DNA of 64,000 nucleotides, taken from the NCBI GenBank assembly GCA_037833965.1, contig AP031356.1, positions 18,932,501 through 18,996,500 of the forward strand, written 5' to 3'. The first letter of the stretch is position 1. Each line of letters starts with the position of its first letter. The translations under genes and the position numbers were made by a program. Shown one piece after another: positions 24,122 through 36,240 of the stretch. The notes beneath the pieces are model-generated. The model was not told the origin of the DNA. It was given only the letters and a program-made list of their open reading frames with translations, and did no database searches. This DNA comes from Marchantia polymorpha subsp. ruderalis. Taxonomy: Eukaryota > Streptophyta > Marchantiopsida > Marchantiales > Marchantiaceae.

Positions 24122-25619
24122 TGTGGTACCCCACTTTTGGCAATTTTGAGGAAATTAAAACATTTTTTGGAAAACTGTACCCTGGCAGCATTGTAAATAG
24201 CCTTCGGTACATCAAAACGGAGTGCATCCGGAAGATCGCGGGGATTCTCGAGGGATCTTGTAGAATCTAGGACTTGGGGTGCAGCAGTAAGGACAGGCAC
24301 CACCCTCCCTGCGAGCTCTGCAGTTAGGACCCCTACGACGCAAGGCGCAAAACCCGCCTTCGGAGGTTGCGTCCGCGGCGGTAGGGAAATCCTCCATAAT
24401 TAGGTCCACCCTCGGGCGCCTTGACCAAGTTAGTGTCTCGTTGGAAAGAGCTCAACGCACTGATTCCAACGAGTCCAAGAACGCTTGGAACGGATGAGGA
24501 CTTAGGGAGTTATCACTATTGGAAGATACGGAGACGGTCGCCTTCGGCGGAAGGAGTTCGCCACCGGCGGGAATTCCGCCTACGCGGAAGGGGGGATCAA
24601 GTTTTGTCCTATGCGCGGACGAAGGCGTTCGCCTGTGCACAGGCGAAGTAGGGTTTGGGGGAGGCGCGAAGTCCGCCTACGCACAGGCGTCCGCCTGTGC
24701 ACAGGCGCTTCGGCGTCGGCGGAAAATCCGCCTTGGGCCCTAGAAATGCGCCTTGTGAGGTAGAAAGTGTACGGCGCCTTCCGCGCCAGTGCAGCGCCGC
24801 GTACGGCGGAAGAGCCGCCAGAGTAATCAAATCTGTACGGACCATGCGGACGGGACGGGTGGATGCGCTCTTGGACGGACGGAGTTGCGGCGGCGGAAGC
24901 GCCGACGAAGAGACAAGACACGGACAGACTGGACGGAGACGGCTGACCACGGTCAACGCCTTCCGCGCCAGCGCGAAGCCGCGCACGGAATTCGCCTGCG
25001 CACAGGCGAGCGCCTGTGCACAGGAGGATGAAGTTCCGCGCCGGCGGAGAATCCGCCGAGGAGTCTGCCTGCGCAAAGGCAGGAGTTGAACTTTTGTCCG
25101 ACATGCGGACACACGCGTCAAGGCAGAGGGGGATTGGCCGAGGGGCGGTACGAACAAGTGTACCGCGCAAGGCGGAAAACTCGCCTTCGGCGCTACGCCC
25201 CCATGTCCGCGGGATAATACGCTCACGGAGTTCAAATCCGCCAATTCGAGCGTGAGAGTTTAATCGGCGACGGCGGAGCGTGAAGCCGCGCGTGAGAGCG
25301 GAGACCGTTCCAGCGTAGAGCCGGCGCGGCCATCAAGTGAGACGTTCTCCACGAGCAAGAGCCGACCATGACCTTCGACCGGGCGGCGGAGAACGTCCCA
25401 TTCTTGAATTCGCGATTCCAATCTCTTGTGCGCGCTGCGCGCATCCATCTGCTGGCTGCTAAACATTCTCGACGTCGCCGCACAGGAGATTTCTTGTTGA
25501 TTGAGGGAGAAGTGAATGCGCGTGAGTTGGAATTGAGGGCGATTAGAGTTTGCCGAGAGAGAAAGGAGCTCGGGCGGTGCGGAAGTAGAATGAGCGGGCG
25601 AGCGAACCCCAGGAACACA

Positions 25620-28488
25620 ATGACGAGACCGGGCAGATTGCGGATGGTGCCGCTTCGCCTACCACAGAACGGGCTGCGCGCTTTCGAGGAGCGCTTAATA
25701 GCAAGAAAGCTCGATTTCTTGCTATGGGGATGGAACTACATCTGTGCGAATATGGTGCGCGAGTGGCTAGAGCCACAGGGACCACCCTCGCGCGGATTGC
25801 GTCCGCATGTTGATCGGTGGACAGTCCAAGATTGGGCGCAGGCGTTGGGAAGATGTGCTGGCATGCCAGGGCATCTCCTTTTCGACAGTGAGAGCATCAA
25901 GGTGACCAAGCAGGAAGAGGCGCAATTTGTGGAGCTATTCAAGACCGGGAGGTCTACCAAGAATGGGTACAGGACCCGTGATTACAAGGATCGATTTCGC
26001 CGGACTTTGTCCGCGGCGCTGATGCAATTACTGCAGCCACACCGCGCCTGCTACATCACATTGTGGCAGGTCTCTTTTGTGGAGTGCGTCATCGAGGGAA
26101 CTCCAATTCACTGGGCGAGCATCCTGCACAGGGTGATGCGACAGCACGCTTTTGAGGAGAAGGGGGGAACTCTAAACCATCTTTCTCCTTTCCTCATCAA
26201 TTTTTATCGACAGCGGAATTGTTTGACAGCGGCGGAGCTTGAGCATTTTCCGCCATTGTCCGTCGACCATCCCGGGAAGTATGTGCGGGAGAATGAGGTC
26301 GACACTGATGCAGAGGAGTCCCCGACTTCTACCCCATCAAGGCGGAGGGACGAAGGGAGAAACACTCCTGCAGCACGAGTGCCGCGGAAGCGGCGATGGA
26401 GAGAAGAGTCCGAAGAGGAGCAGCATCAAGAACCCTCTGCTCCCATTCGACCGCGGCCGCTGTACGAGTCATACAGCCGGCCGAAGCAGAAGGCACGCAG
26501 ACTGGTGTTACCAGCCGACAGTGCGGACACGGCGACGATTGCGACGGAGAAAGGAAGTGCGTCGCCAGAGAAGCATGAGGAAGCGCGGACGACCGCAGGA
26601 GCAACGGGTCACGCTGCAACCTCGACGGGAGAGAGGCCGCCTACGGGCCAAGGGCCTCCGGAGTTACCACGTGCGTTGCGGACAGATGTTCCGTTTGCGC
26701 ACAGACGAGACTCCGCGGACGGACGAGCCTCCGCGGACAGGCGATCACAAGTGGACGTGGATCTACGCTTACGCGTGGGAAGGAGCAGTCCGCCTGTGCA
26801 CACGTCGCCTGTGCACAGGACACCTCCACACGTGCCGCCTGTGCACAGGCAAGAATCACCCCCGTTCCAACGTAGGAAGGGGAAAGAGCCGGCGGAAGAA
26901 CCGCCTACGAGACACCGGCCCTCGGGGCCAGACCCTCCGGCGCACCACGCGCCGCAATTTGCGCCTTCGGCGCCAGGGCCTTCGAGCCGAGGAGATAAGA
27001 GCAGGGAGCGTGCGGAGGCCGCACCATCGGCGGGTAGTCCGCCGATAGATGCGCCTTCGGCGGTAGGGCCTATAGGCCAAGGGACATCGGGCGAGCGGCC
27101 CCCGGCCATGTCGCCTTTGGCGATGGATGTCCGCGGCGCTACGCCTGCGGCGGACAAGGCGCCGGCATTTGCGCCTGCGCACAGGCCGAGCACAGCCCTC
27201 ACGGACCGATCAAGGGAGCAGCAACAGACGGAGGAGCGGAGTGACTGTCCGCGGGATGAAATTTCGATGCGCGATGCGCAATCAAACCCCGCGCAGCCAC
27301 CCTCCGCTTGATCGCCTTCGGCGGCGGGCGTTGGCGGCAGAGAGGACACGGTAGACGACCAACAAGCGAGCGGCGGGGATGCCGCACGGGCACATTCGCC
27401 TACCGCCTTAGACGTTTTTGGCGAAGAGCAGCGAGGCTGCAGCCGTGCCTTCGCAGGCAGCATACGTCGACGACGTGCAGCCCCACTCGGGGCAGTCGCC
27501 GACGCAATCAATGGCGACTGAAATTCTCCACTCGGATGATGACGACGGAGGCTCCACAGAAGAAATGTCAGGAGCAGAGGACACCGAGGAGGAGGAGGAA
27601 ATTGTTGGAGCGCCGGCGGCGGCGCTCTCTGAGCAGGTGATTCCGTTGCTGAGGTACTTGGATCGCAAGGTCGATAAATACGCCGACCCACTTCAGCCGG
27701 GATCTTACATCGAGTTAGTGCGCAGGCGGACTCGCACTAAAGTCCACACCAGCAAGCTGTTAGCTAGAGTGGACCAGGAGTTGAGGGAATTGAAGGAGAA
27801 GAATGCATGCTTGTGGGGTCAGTATAAACTTAATCAGAAATTCTACAAGTACTCCGAGAAGGTGAAGGATGAGAAACTGGACGAGCTCACCAAGGAGCAG
27901 GTGAAGGTCAAGGAAGCACTTATTTCTGAGCAGGCCCAGAATCGGATTTTGTCAGAGGAGCTCGTGCGACAGACGCGGTTGTTGGAACAATGTCAGCTCG
28001 CACGGCAGGCGGATGAGGAGTTAATCCGCAGGTTACAGTCAGAGTGTGGCGAATTGAGAGCGCAACGTGCTGAGGCCGAATCGCAATTAGTGATAATTGA
28101 AGAGGATCGCAGGAAGGAGGCGGATCGCACGAAGGTGGAGACGGCGAGGCGTGTCGCCCATTGACTCAGGGGCTACGCCCACTGGGAAGTGAAGGCGCAG
28201 GAGAAACTCACACTGCGTGAGTTTGAATTGCGCGCAGCCGGGTTGTTGTCAGGCGACAGTAGGAGTCGGCGGAAGGTAGCAAAGAAGCTCGATGCTTTTC
28301 TGTCGAAGGCGCAGGATACCATGTCCGCCCTCGAAGTGGAGGTGTCCGCGGCGTTGCAGCGTTTGGGACTGCGCAGTCGAGCGGAAGATTGGCAGGGTAG
28401 GGAGTTAGTGCGCGGCAATCCGCCGCGCAGGAGACGTAGTACAGGTTCCGCGGAGTGTAGTGTAGCGTGGTTCCGTGCAGGCGTGTAG
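25620..28488 (+). pseudogene. U3 reading frame of LTR 2, two nonsense changes and one frameshift
   Basis: Homologous to the intact 54518-57406 frame. Open from 25368 to 27311, where CGA has become TGA. A single extra T near 27412-27416 shifts the frame, which then runs 27418-28164. There TGT has become TGA, and the C-terminal domain continues at 28189-28488. The conserved methionine is at 25620. Over the next roughly 207 codons this copy differs from copy 8 at eight silent and no replacement positions (by eye), while codons 1-90 upstream differ by about six replacements. The repeated PVHR coding palindromes are fewer here than in copy 8. Confidence 0.85.
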
Positions 28489-28524
28489 CGTAGTACAGTG
28501 TAGTGCTAGTTAGGACTTAGAAGG

Positions 28525-28553
28525 TATAAAATAGTTCCAGGCGTTTTGCCTGG
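28525..28553 (+). promoter_or_regulatory. TATA box and adjacent hairpin of LTR 2
   Basis: TATAAAAT at 28525 followed by CCAGGC-GTTTT-GCCTGG (28537-28553). Compared with LTRs 1, 3, 5 and 7 the second stem pair is C-G instead of A-T, a paired change that keeps the stem. Confidence 0.6.
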
Positions 28554-29500
28554 GGTTCTTTCCCATCAGAAGTGCAGAACAGGAACCCATTTCCTTTGCG
28601 TGTTTGTGTCCTTGAGTTCTGTCACCACGCACGAGGAGTTACAACTTAGCGTTCCGCATTTTGTAGCTGAAGGCCTTCGGCCGAATGTTCAGAGCTAGTA
28701 CATTGGTTAGAGACTTGAGTAGGTCGGAACTGCACCTGCGGGTGACTGCCGATGCTCAGAGCCAGTGACTAGTTAGATACTTGAACAGTTTCGCCCCTAC
28801 ACCTTCGAGTGTTTCTTTCTGATTGTACTCCTTGGGATTTTTCCCCTGAATGCCAAAGTGAAGTTTTGCTACTTCGTGTAAGCCTTGGTTGTAAATTCAG
28901 GTTACGCTGCAGCAGGTGCCTTGAGGGTAACCCCTGTAGTATTCCTGGGAATGACAAGTGCCTGAGAATTCAAACTCTTCAATAGACTGTTGTTGTGTTA
29001 CTGGAATGTTTCACAGTGAGTCCTTCAGTGCGGACCTGTATTCTCTGCGCGTTTTGTGAGTTGAGAGTGTTGTTCACCGCGTAGGAGTGACTTCGATCCG
29101 AAGTAGGCAGTCCAAACCGGGTTTCCTACACTAGCAGCAAGCTAGTGGAAGTGTTGTAAAAGCCGGAGTTGGAAGTCACTGCCCGCAGCTTTGCCGAGTG
29201 TACTCTTGAGAGACTTTCCCCCTGAAATCTTGAGTAGAGGTCCTAACGGATCTCTGGGTTGTGTTTCTGTAGTTTCAGGTGTGAGTGTGTGTGTGTTTTA
29301 CGCTGCACTGTGCGACCTCCGAGTGCGCTCCGAGTGGACACTTGCAGTATTTCTGGGAGTGACAGTCACCTGAGAATTCAAACTCATCAATAGTCTGTTA
29401 AACGTGACACTTTGTACCCTGTGTGTTCCTCTGTCCCTGTGGGTTCGACCTTTCTACCACTATATTGCAGTTTTAGCCTTTAGTGGGTTATTACATTAGG

Positions 29501-30060
29501 CGAAAGGCCTTCGGCGATAACAGATAACAGGCCTTCGGGGGAAGGGCCTTGTTGAAACAGTAAAACCGGCATAACGTTTCAATTCGTAACGGTTTGACTT
29601 AATTAGGGTCTCGTTGGAAAGAGCCCGCAACGCTCGTTCCAACGAGACCAAGAACTTTTGAAACGGATCAGCAGTCAATGAGTTATAAGCGTCTAAAGTG
29701 GTTGATAGGGTTAGGTAGCAGGCCTTCGGCGGAAGGGCCTTAGGAGCAAGGCCTTTGGCGGAAAGGCCTTTGGCGGTAGCAGGCCTTCGGCGATAACAGA
29801 TAGCGGGCCTTCGGCAAAAACAAATAACAGGCCTTCGGGGGAAGGGCCTTCGGCGAAACAGTAAAACCGGCATATCGTTTTCAAGTCTTAACAATTTGAC
29901 TTGATTAGGGTTTCGTTTTAAAGAGCTCGTGACGCTCGTTCCAACGAGACCAAGAACTTTTGAAACGGATCAGGAGTCAATGAGTTATGAAGGTCTAAAG
30001 TGGCTAATATGGTAGGTAGAAGGCCTTCGGGGGAAGGGCCTTCGGCGGTAGCAGGTAGCG
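29501..30060 (+). repeat. Right half of the LTR-derived tandem array
   Basis: Two further units of about 285 bp. The first contains a perfect 13-bp inverted repeat GGTCTCGTTGGAA / TTCCAACGAGACC at 29607-29619 and 29637-29649 with a 17-nt spacer. The spacers are rich in GGCCTTCGGCG. The array stops near 30060. Confidence 0.7.
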
Positions 30061-31172
30061 GTGAGAATTGAGATCTGGTGGTGTGCTATTGTGTGGAGAC
30101 GCTGGTGGGATCAGTAGGAGGAATAGAGTGTGGATGTGAGTGATTTTTTGCAGGGAAGTGGTGAGAATTAGGAGGGGAGTGTAGAGAATTCGAAGGAGGA
30201 GGGAACAACCTCTCGAGGGTGGAGAGTCGTATCTGAGAGTGAAATTTAATCGGGATCAGAGATTGAGGTGTCGAATCTATGAGTGGGAGCTGAAATCAAA
30301 GTGGAGGTTCTGAGAGTGGGAGTTGAAATTGAAGTGAAATCTGAGACTAAAATCTGAGACTAAAATCTGACAGTCGGGATCTGAATTTGAAACTGAAAAG
30401 TGAGAGTTGAATCTGAGAGAGAAATCTGGTGGAATCTGAAGGTGGAAACTGAGAAATCGACACTGAAATCTGAGTAGGAATTGGGAGTGAGACCGAAATC
30501 GAAGGTGTGAACTGAGAGTTTGAGACTGAAACTGGATACTCAAAATGGTGGGTGGAATCTGATAAGAGGGGGAAAACCTTGAGAACGAGGTTGTTGAAAG
30601 CGTGGAGTTGCTGAGAGTGTCGCCGGAGGCTGAGCGGGAGAGTGTGTGTGAGGGCCAAGAGGATCGCTGGGCTGGGAGTGAGTTGATCATTAAGAGGAAG
30701 AATCGAGCAAAGTGTTGAGAGTAGAATCGTGTTCCCTGGGTGTGAAGATTGCTGTTAGGAAGTGTGTCACCTTGTGCTGTCGGTGTGTCACCTGACGTAG
30801 TTCGGGGCAGTGTGTCCGAGATGTGGCACTCATTCTAGGATAGACCCACAACGGCTGTAGTATTGAGAAAGTCACCCAGAGTTGGGTTAGATCTTTATGT
30901 TTTGAAGAGCTTGTCTGCTGATCTTGTGAAAATAGCAGACAACAAGTTGTTAATTTCAGTTCTGGACAATTTGTATGTGGAAGAGCAAGTATTTACGATC
31001 TCATTGTCTTGAATACACTTTGAGCACATGGCTTGAGATCAGAGAAGTTGGATTATGGGAGCTCGAACCCCCACCTGGATTACAAACGCTGAAGGGTGGG
31101 GAGTTTCGGCTCACAAAGTGCTTGCAAATTTTTTGAGTTATTAGAGCTATGTAATTTTCTCTATATAATCCA
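30061..31172. other. Spacer with GA-rich degenerate repeat
   Basis: Contains a degenerate GA-rich low-complexity tract at about 30260-30560 built on variants of GAAATCTGAGA(C/G). Minus-strand frames across it (30277-30690, 30347-30658) are low-complexity and rich in S, F, R and Q, so they are not accepted as genes. The remainder shows nothing recognisable. Confidence 0.5.
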
Positions 31173-31987
31173 TGTAATAACCCACCAAGGGCTAAAACTG
31201 CAGTATAGCAGCAAAAGGTCGAACCCACAGGGACATAGGCAACACACAGAGTACAAAGTGTCACGTTTTAACAGACTATTGAAGAGTTTGAATTCTCAGG
31301 CGATTGTCACTCCCAGAAATACTGCAAGTACTCAACTTGGAGGTCACTCGGAGGACGTACAGTGCAGCGTAGTTCGCCCCAACACACACCTGAAACTGGA
31401 AAAGCACAAATCAGAGGCCGATTAGGACCTCCAATTAAGGTTCAGGGGGAAAGTTTCTCAGTAGTACGCTAAGAGGATTTGCAGGTAGTCGCCCAACTCC
31501 GAATTGACAACCCTTCCACTAGTTACTTCTAGTGCAGGGCATCTGGGTTGAACTTCCTACTTCGGATGCGATATCTTTGTCAAACCGAAGTCACTCTCAC
31601 GCTGTGAACAACACACTCAACTCACAAAACGCGCAGAGAATACAGAAATCCGTACTGAGGAACTAAGTTGAGAAAAGATCCAGTGTCACAATTTAACAGT
31701 CTATTGACAAGTTTGAATTCTCAGGCACTAGTCATTCCCACAAATACTGCGGAGGCTACCCCCGAAGGCACCTGAAATAGCGTAACACACACAACCTGAA
31801 TCTACAACCAAGGCTTACTCGAAGTAACAAAACTTCACTTTGGCATTCAGGGGGGAAAAATCCTGTAGGAGTACAAACAGGAAAAATCGTCCGAAGGTGT
31901 AAGTCCGAATTTCAGATCCTCACTAGACTATATGCTAGCTCAGAACATTCGGCCGAAGGCCTTCAGCTACAAAATGCGGTAGCTTTG
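31173..31987 (-). mobile_element. LTR 3' end fragment (minus), interrupted by copy 3
   Basis: Begins at the LTR terminus TGTAATAACCCACC (31173) and follows the R-U5 sequence of the family up to AATGCGGTAGCTTTG. A second LTR terminus begins there, at 31988. The break falls inside the LTR, so copy 3 inserted into this older LTR. The remainder of the interrupted LTR is not visible in the window. Confidence 0.75.
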
Positions 31988-33046
31988 TGTAATAACCCAC
32001 CAAAGGCTAAAACTGCAGTATAGCAGCAAAAAGGTCGAACCCACAGGGACAGAGGTAACACACAGAGTACAAAGTGTCATGTTTTAACAGACTATTGAAG
32101 AGTTTGAATTCTCAGGCAATTGTCACTCCAAGAAATACTGCAAATGCTCAACTCGGAGCTCATTTGGAGGATGCACAGTGCAACGTAGTTCACCCAACAC
32201 ACACACACCTGAAACTGGAAAAGCACAACTCAGAGGTCGATTATGACCTCCACTTAAGGTTCAGTGGGAAAGTTTCTCAAGAGTACACTCATAGGATGTG
32301 CAGGTAGTGTTCCCCAACTCCGAATTTACAACCCCACCACTAGTTTCTGCTAGTGCAGGGCACCCGGGTTGGACTGCCTACTTCAGATGCGGTACCTTCG
32401 TCAAACCGAAGTCACTCTCACGCGATGAACAACACACTCAACTCACAAAACGCGCAGAGAATGCAGAAGTCCGAACTGAGGGACTATGTTGAGAAAAGAT
32501 CCAGTGTCACAACTTAACAATCTATTGACGAGTTTGAATTCTCATGCACTAGTCATTCCCAGAAATACTACAGATACTAGCCCCGAGGGTTGTCTTCCAC
32601 AACGTAACCCGAATTTACAACCAAGGCTTACTCGAAGTAACAAAACTTCACTTTGGCATTTAGGGGAAAAATCCCGAAGGAGTACAAACAGGAACAATCA
32701 CCCGAAGGTGTAAGACTAAACTACTCAAGTATCTAACCAGTACACTAGCTCTGAGCAATTCGGCAATCACCCGCAGGTGTAGATCCAAACTGCTCAAGTC
32801 TCTAACCAATATACTAGCTCTAATCACTCGGCCGAAGGCCTTCAGCTACAAAATGCGGTAACTTCGTCAAGCTGTAGCTCCTCTTGCGCGGTGACAGAAC
32901 TAAGGACACAAACGCGCAGAGAAAATGAGTTCCTGATCTGCACTTTCGAAACTGGAAAAATCCCAAGGCAAGACGCCTTGAACTACTTTATACCTCTGAG
33001 ATCCTAACTAACTAACACTCTACTCTACACTACGCTACGCTGCGCG

Positions 33047-34430
33047 TCACCTGCTATGCCTTTGGTGTGAAGGCCGACTGCGCACTAACTGCCTACCCGA
33101 CCAGTCTTCGGCTCGGCTGCGCAACCCCAGCCGCCAAAGTACCGCTGTCACCTCGGACTCGAGGCTCGTAATGGCGTCTTGCGACCTCGACAAAAAAGCA
33201 TCTAGCCTCTTCGCGACCCGCCGCTGACCCCTACTGTCACCCGACATCAAAGCCGCCGCACGAAGCTCTAACTCACGCAAGGTGATTCTCTCTTGTGCAG
33301 CCACTTCCCAGTGAGTGTAACCTCTTAGACAGTGGTTCACCCGCGCTACCAACTCCTCTCGCGTGCGATCAGACGCTCGTCGTTTGTCGCCTTCCAAATC
33401 TACGAACTGCAGCTCTGCCTCCGCACGTTGCGCTCTCAATTCGTCGCATTGCGATTGCAGGCGACGCAATAACTCCTCCTCTGCTCTGCGTGCGATCTGA
33501 CACTGCTCCAACAACCGTGTTTGCCGCACGAGCTCCTCTGCCAAGATGCAATTCTGAGCTTGCTCAGAATTGAGCTCCGCTTTGATCTCCTCCCACTGCT
33601 TCTCAAACTCTCTCGGTGCCTCGGACGCCTTGTACTCGCGCAGCTGATTTACTTCCTTCTGCAGTTTCTGCGAGAATGTGAGATGTCCTTGTAGGGCATC
33701 GTTCTTCAACTCCAACTCCATGCACTTGTTGTTTAGGGAAATCAGCACAAGATTTGTCCGGACTTTAATTCGCGTTCAATTCCGTACCAACTCGACGTAG
33801 GATCTCCGATGACGGGGATCGGCATACTTCGCCGTCTTGCGATCAAGGTACCGCAGTAGCGGTACCACCTGCTCGCACAATACCCCTGTCGGCGTACCCT
33901 TCACCGACTCACTTTCCTGCCCCTCCGAACTTGACTCGTCATCCGAGTCGAGGATCTCTGTTGCCACGGAAATCCCTGGAGATTCCCTGGAACTGGATCG
34001 CGCAGCTTCTTCTGCCGCGACCGCCGCTCCGCTTTCCGCCAACATCTCCAACGGGGTGGGAGATCTCTCTCCTGTCGGACCCGCTTCGCCTGTCCGCTCT
34101 GCTACCGCCGAAGACACACGTGTCTCCTCCTTCCTGCCTGCATCTTCTGCAGGTTGCACAACTTGGGCCTACGCCGAAGGCACTTGACCCGAAGTCCGTT
34201 GAGCCGAAGGCTCCTCTCTATTCCGCTCCTGCGCCGAAGGCGCACCGCTGAAGGCGTTTGTGCCAAAGGCGATTCGCACATCGCCGAAGGCGCTTGACCT
34301 GAAGTCGAGTCATCGAAGTATACTTGCTCGGAAGTCAAGCACTCCTCCACCGCTGGCACATTGTCTAATGTTGCATGCCATCTCTTCTGACCCGAAGGCC
34401 TACGTGCTTCCGCCGAAGGCGTCCGTGCCT
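33047..34430 (-). pseudogene. U3 reading frame of copy 3, C-terminal part
   Basis: Frames at 33776-34159 and 33047-33748 are in the same phase, separated by one stop (NTR to N-stop-TR, consistent with CGA to TGA). They contain VATEILDSDDE, the VPLLRYLDRK block, a coiled coil and the GYTHWEVAAQERI C-terminal domain. A frameshift near 34140 and LTR 4 at 34431 break the upstream part. Confidence 0.75.
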
Positions 34431-34659
34431 TGTGGTAACCTAGTTTTTCTTTTCTGTCTTGAAAAGAGATCTGATAGACTAAATATCTCATAACGCTTTC
34501 AATTAGTAACGCCTTGACTTAGTTAGGATCTTGATAGATAAAGCTCGGCACGTTCTTTCTAACGAGCCCAAGAACTCATGAAACGGATATGGGGTCACTG
34601 AGTTATGAGTGTCGAAAGTGGCTGATATGGATAGGCAAAGGTGCAGAAGAGCCTTCGGC

Positions 34660-34995
34660 CGAAGGTACCTCGGACTTCGGCTGTGAGGTACTTCGGACTT
34701 TGATGAGGTACCTCGGACTTCTGCCGTGATGGACCTCAGACTTTGAACTTCAGACGTCAGAAGGTATCTCAAACTTCAGACTTCGGACTTCGGCAAGGTA
34801 CTTCAGACCTCAAACCTCGTGAGGTACCTCAGACCTCGGATCTCGTGAGGTACCTCACACCTCAGACCTCGGAAGGAAACTCGGGCCTCAAACTTCGGAC
34901 TTCGGACTGCGGAAGGGACCTTCGCTGGAAGGAACTTGAGAACTCAGACCTAAGACTTTGGACTTCGGTGAGGTACTTCGGACGTCGGTGAGTAC
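34660..34995 (+). repeat. Minisatellite in LTR 4
   Basis: Many imperfect copies of a roughly 19-27 bp unit close to GAGGTACCTCGGACTTCGG. Each unit contains the palindrome GAGGTACCTC. Confidence 0.75.
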
Positions 34996-35025
34996 CTTCG
35001 GCCGTGAGATATTTTGACCTTGGAG

Positions 35026-35575
35026 CAGGGATCTTGCGGCGACCATATCTCCACGCTGGAGTGTTGGCTTGAGCTGAAATTTGCTAGAGTTGTTGGTCTC
35101 AACTGGCCGCACATGCTTGCGGATTTTCAGCCTCAGATCTCAGACGTAGAGCTGTTAACGAAGCTGGCGGCTCAGTGCAGTAGATTTAGGGTTAGATTTA
35201 GGGCTAGGAACAGAGATCTTGCGGGGGCCATATCTCCACGCTGGAGTGTCGGCTTGAGCTGAAATTTGGTGGGGTTGTTGGTCTCAGCTGGCCGCACAAG
35301 CTTGCGGATTTTTAGCCTTAGATCTTGGACGCAGAGCTGATAATAAAGCTGGCGGCTCAGTGCAGTAGATTTAGGGTTAGATTTAGGGTTAGGAACAGAG
35401 ATCTTGCGGGGGTCATAACTTTGTGCTCGAGTGTTGGCTGGAGCTGAAATTTTGTGAGTTTGTTGATCTCAGCCGGACGCACATGCTTGCGAATTTTCAG
35501 CCTCAGAGCTTGAATTTAAAGTTGTTAAAGAAGCTGGCGGCTCAGATTTGGGGTTAGTTTCAGATTTAGGGTTTC
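35026..35575 (+). repeat. 185-bp tandem repeat, about three units, in LTR 4
   Basis: Units start at 35026, 35211 and 35396; the first two are 185 bp and the third is partial. Each includes TATCTCCACGCTGGAGTG, GCTGGCGGCTCAG and, at its end, one or more TTTAGGG heptamers, the plant telomere-type sequence, in non-tandem context. Confidence 0.8.
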
Positions 35576-36240
35576 GGTTTCAGATTTAGGGTTAGGTTTT
35601 GGTCGTTAGTTAGAAAGGAAGGCAGCCGCTGACTCTGCAGGCGTAGAACCTGCTCGGAGCTCGCAGCCAAGTGGGTGACAGTTTTTGGTAGGAATAAAGT
35701 AGTCCAAGGCGTTGGCCTTGGGGGTCTTTTTCTCAATCTAGTTGTCTCAGTTTCGGACTTCTGTGTTCTCTGCGCGTTTTGTGAGTTGAGTGTGTTGTTC
35801 ACCGCGCAAGAGTGACTTCGGTTTGACGAAGGTACCGCATCCAAAGTAGGAGCTCCAATTCGAATGTCCTGAATTAGCGTTTGACTAGTGATAGGATTTA
35901 AGCAAATTTGCAATTGGCTGCTAGCCACAGGTCCTCTTAGTGTACTCCTTGGGAAATTTTCCCCCCTGAATCCTAAGTTGAGGTCCTTTTTGACCTCAGA
36001 GTTTTGCGTTTACTTGTTTCAGGTGTGTTTGTGTGTATTATGCTGCCTTGTGTGTCCTCCGAGTGACCTCCGAGTTGAGCACTGCAGTATTTCTGGGAGT
36101 GACAGTAGCCTGAGAATTCAAACTCCTCAATAGACTGTCAAGAACGTGACAATTGGTACTCTTTGTGTTGTTTCTGTCCTCGTGGGATCGGATCTTTATC
36201 ATTATACTCCATTTTGGTATTTATCTGTCATTACATGCCT

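Larger units (their letters stand above)
24122..29495 (+). mobile_element. Solo LTR 2 (5.37 kb) with target duplication TTAGG
   Basis: Starts TGTGGTACCCCACTTTTGG, ends GGGTTATTACA, and is flanked by TTAGG at 24117-24121 and 29496-29500. It is a close relative of the LTRs of the full element at 53 kb. It is longer mainly because its R-U5 part keeps a segment of about 408 bp between two GAGAATTCAAACTC direct repeats (about 28966 and 29372) that copy 8 has lost. It inserted into a tandem array made of its own U3 module. Confidence 0.9.
34431..36235 (+). mobile_element. Solo LTR 4 (1.8 kb), variant lacking the U3 reading frame
   Basis: Starts TGTGGTAACCTAGTTTTTC and ends CTGTCATTACA, with target duplication TGCCT at 34426-34430 and 36236-36240. 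It is inserted in the U3 frame of copy 3. The 3' 550 bp matches the family's R-U5, including a TATA-like GAATAAAGT (about 35692) and a 7-bp hairpin CCAAGGC-GTTG-GCCTTGG (35704-35721). The coding part of U3 is absent, replaced by two sets of tandem repeats. Confidence 0.88.

Noticed and set aside
24600-25250. Regularly spaced CGCC...GGCG palindromes as a CRISPR-like array
   Set aside because: Spacing is irregular, there are no unique spacers of constant length, the context is a plant retrotransposon, and some repeats are coding.
30277-30690. Minus-strand frame of 137 codons
   Set aside because: It is a translation of the degenerate GA-rich repeat, low-complexity in sequence.
31050-31100. B-box-like GGTTCGAGCTCC on the minus strand, possible tRNA or SINE
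   Set aside because: No cloverleaf can be drawn around it, the A box is poor, and there is no tail or target duplication.
35026-35600. TTTAGGG motifs as an interstitial telomere array
   Set aside because: The heptamers are isolated and arise from the 185-bp units; there is no tandem telomere run.
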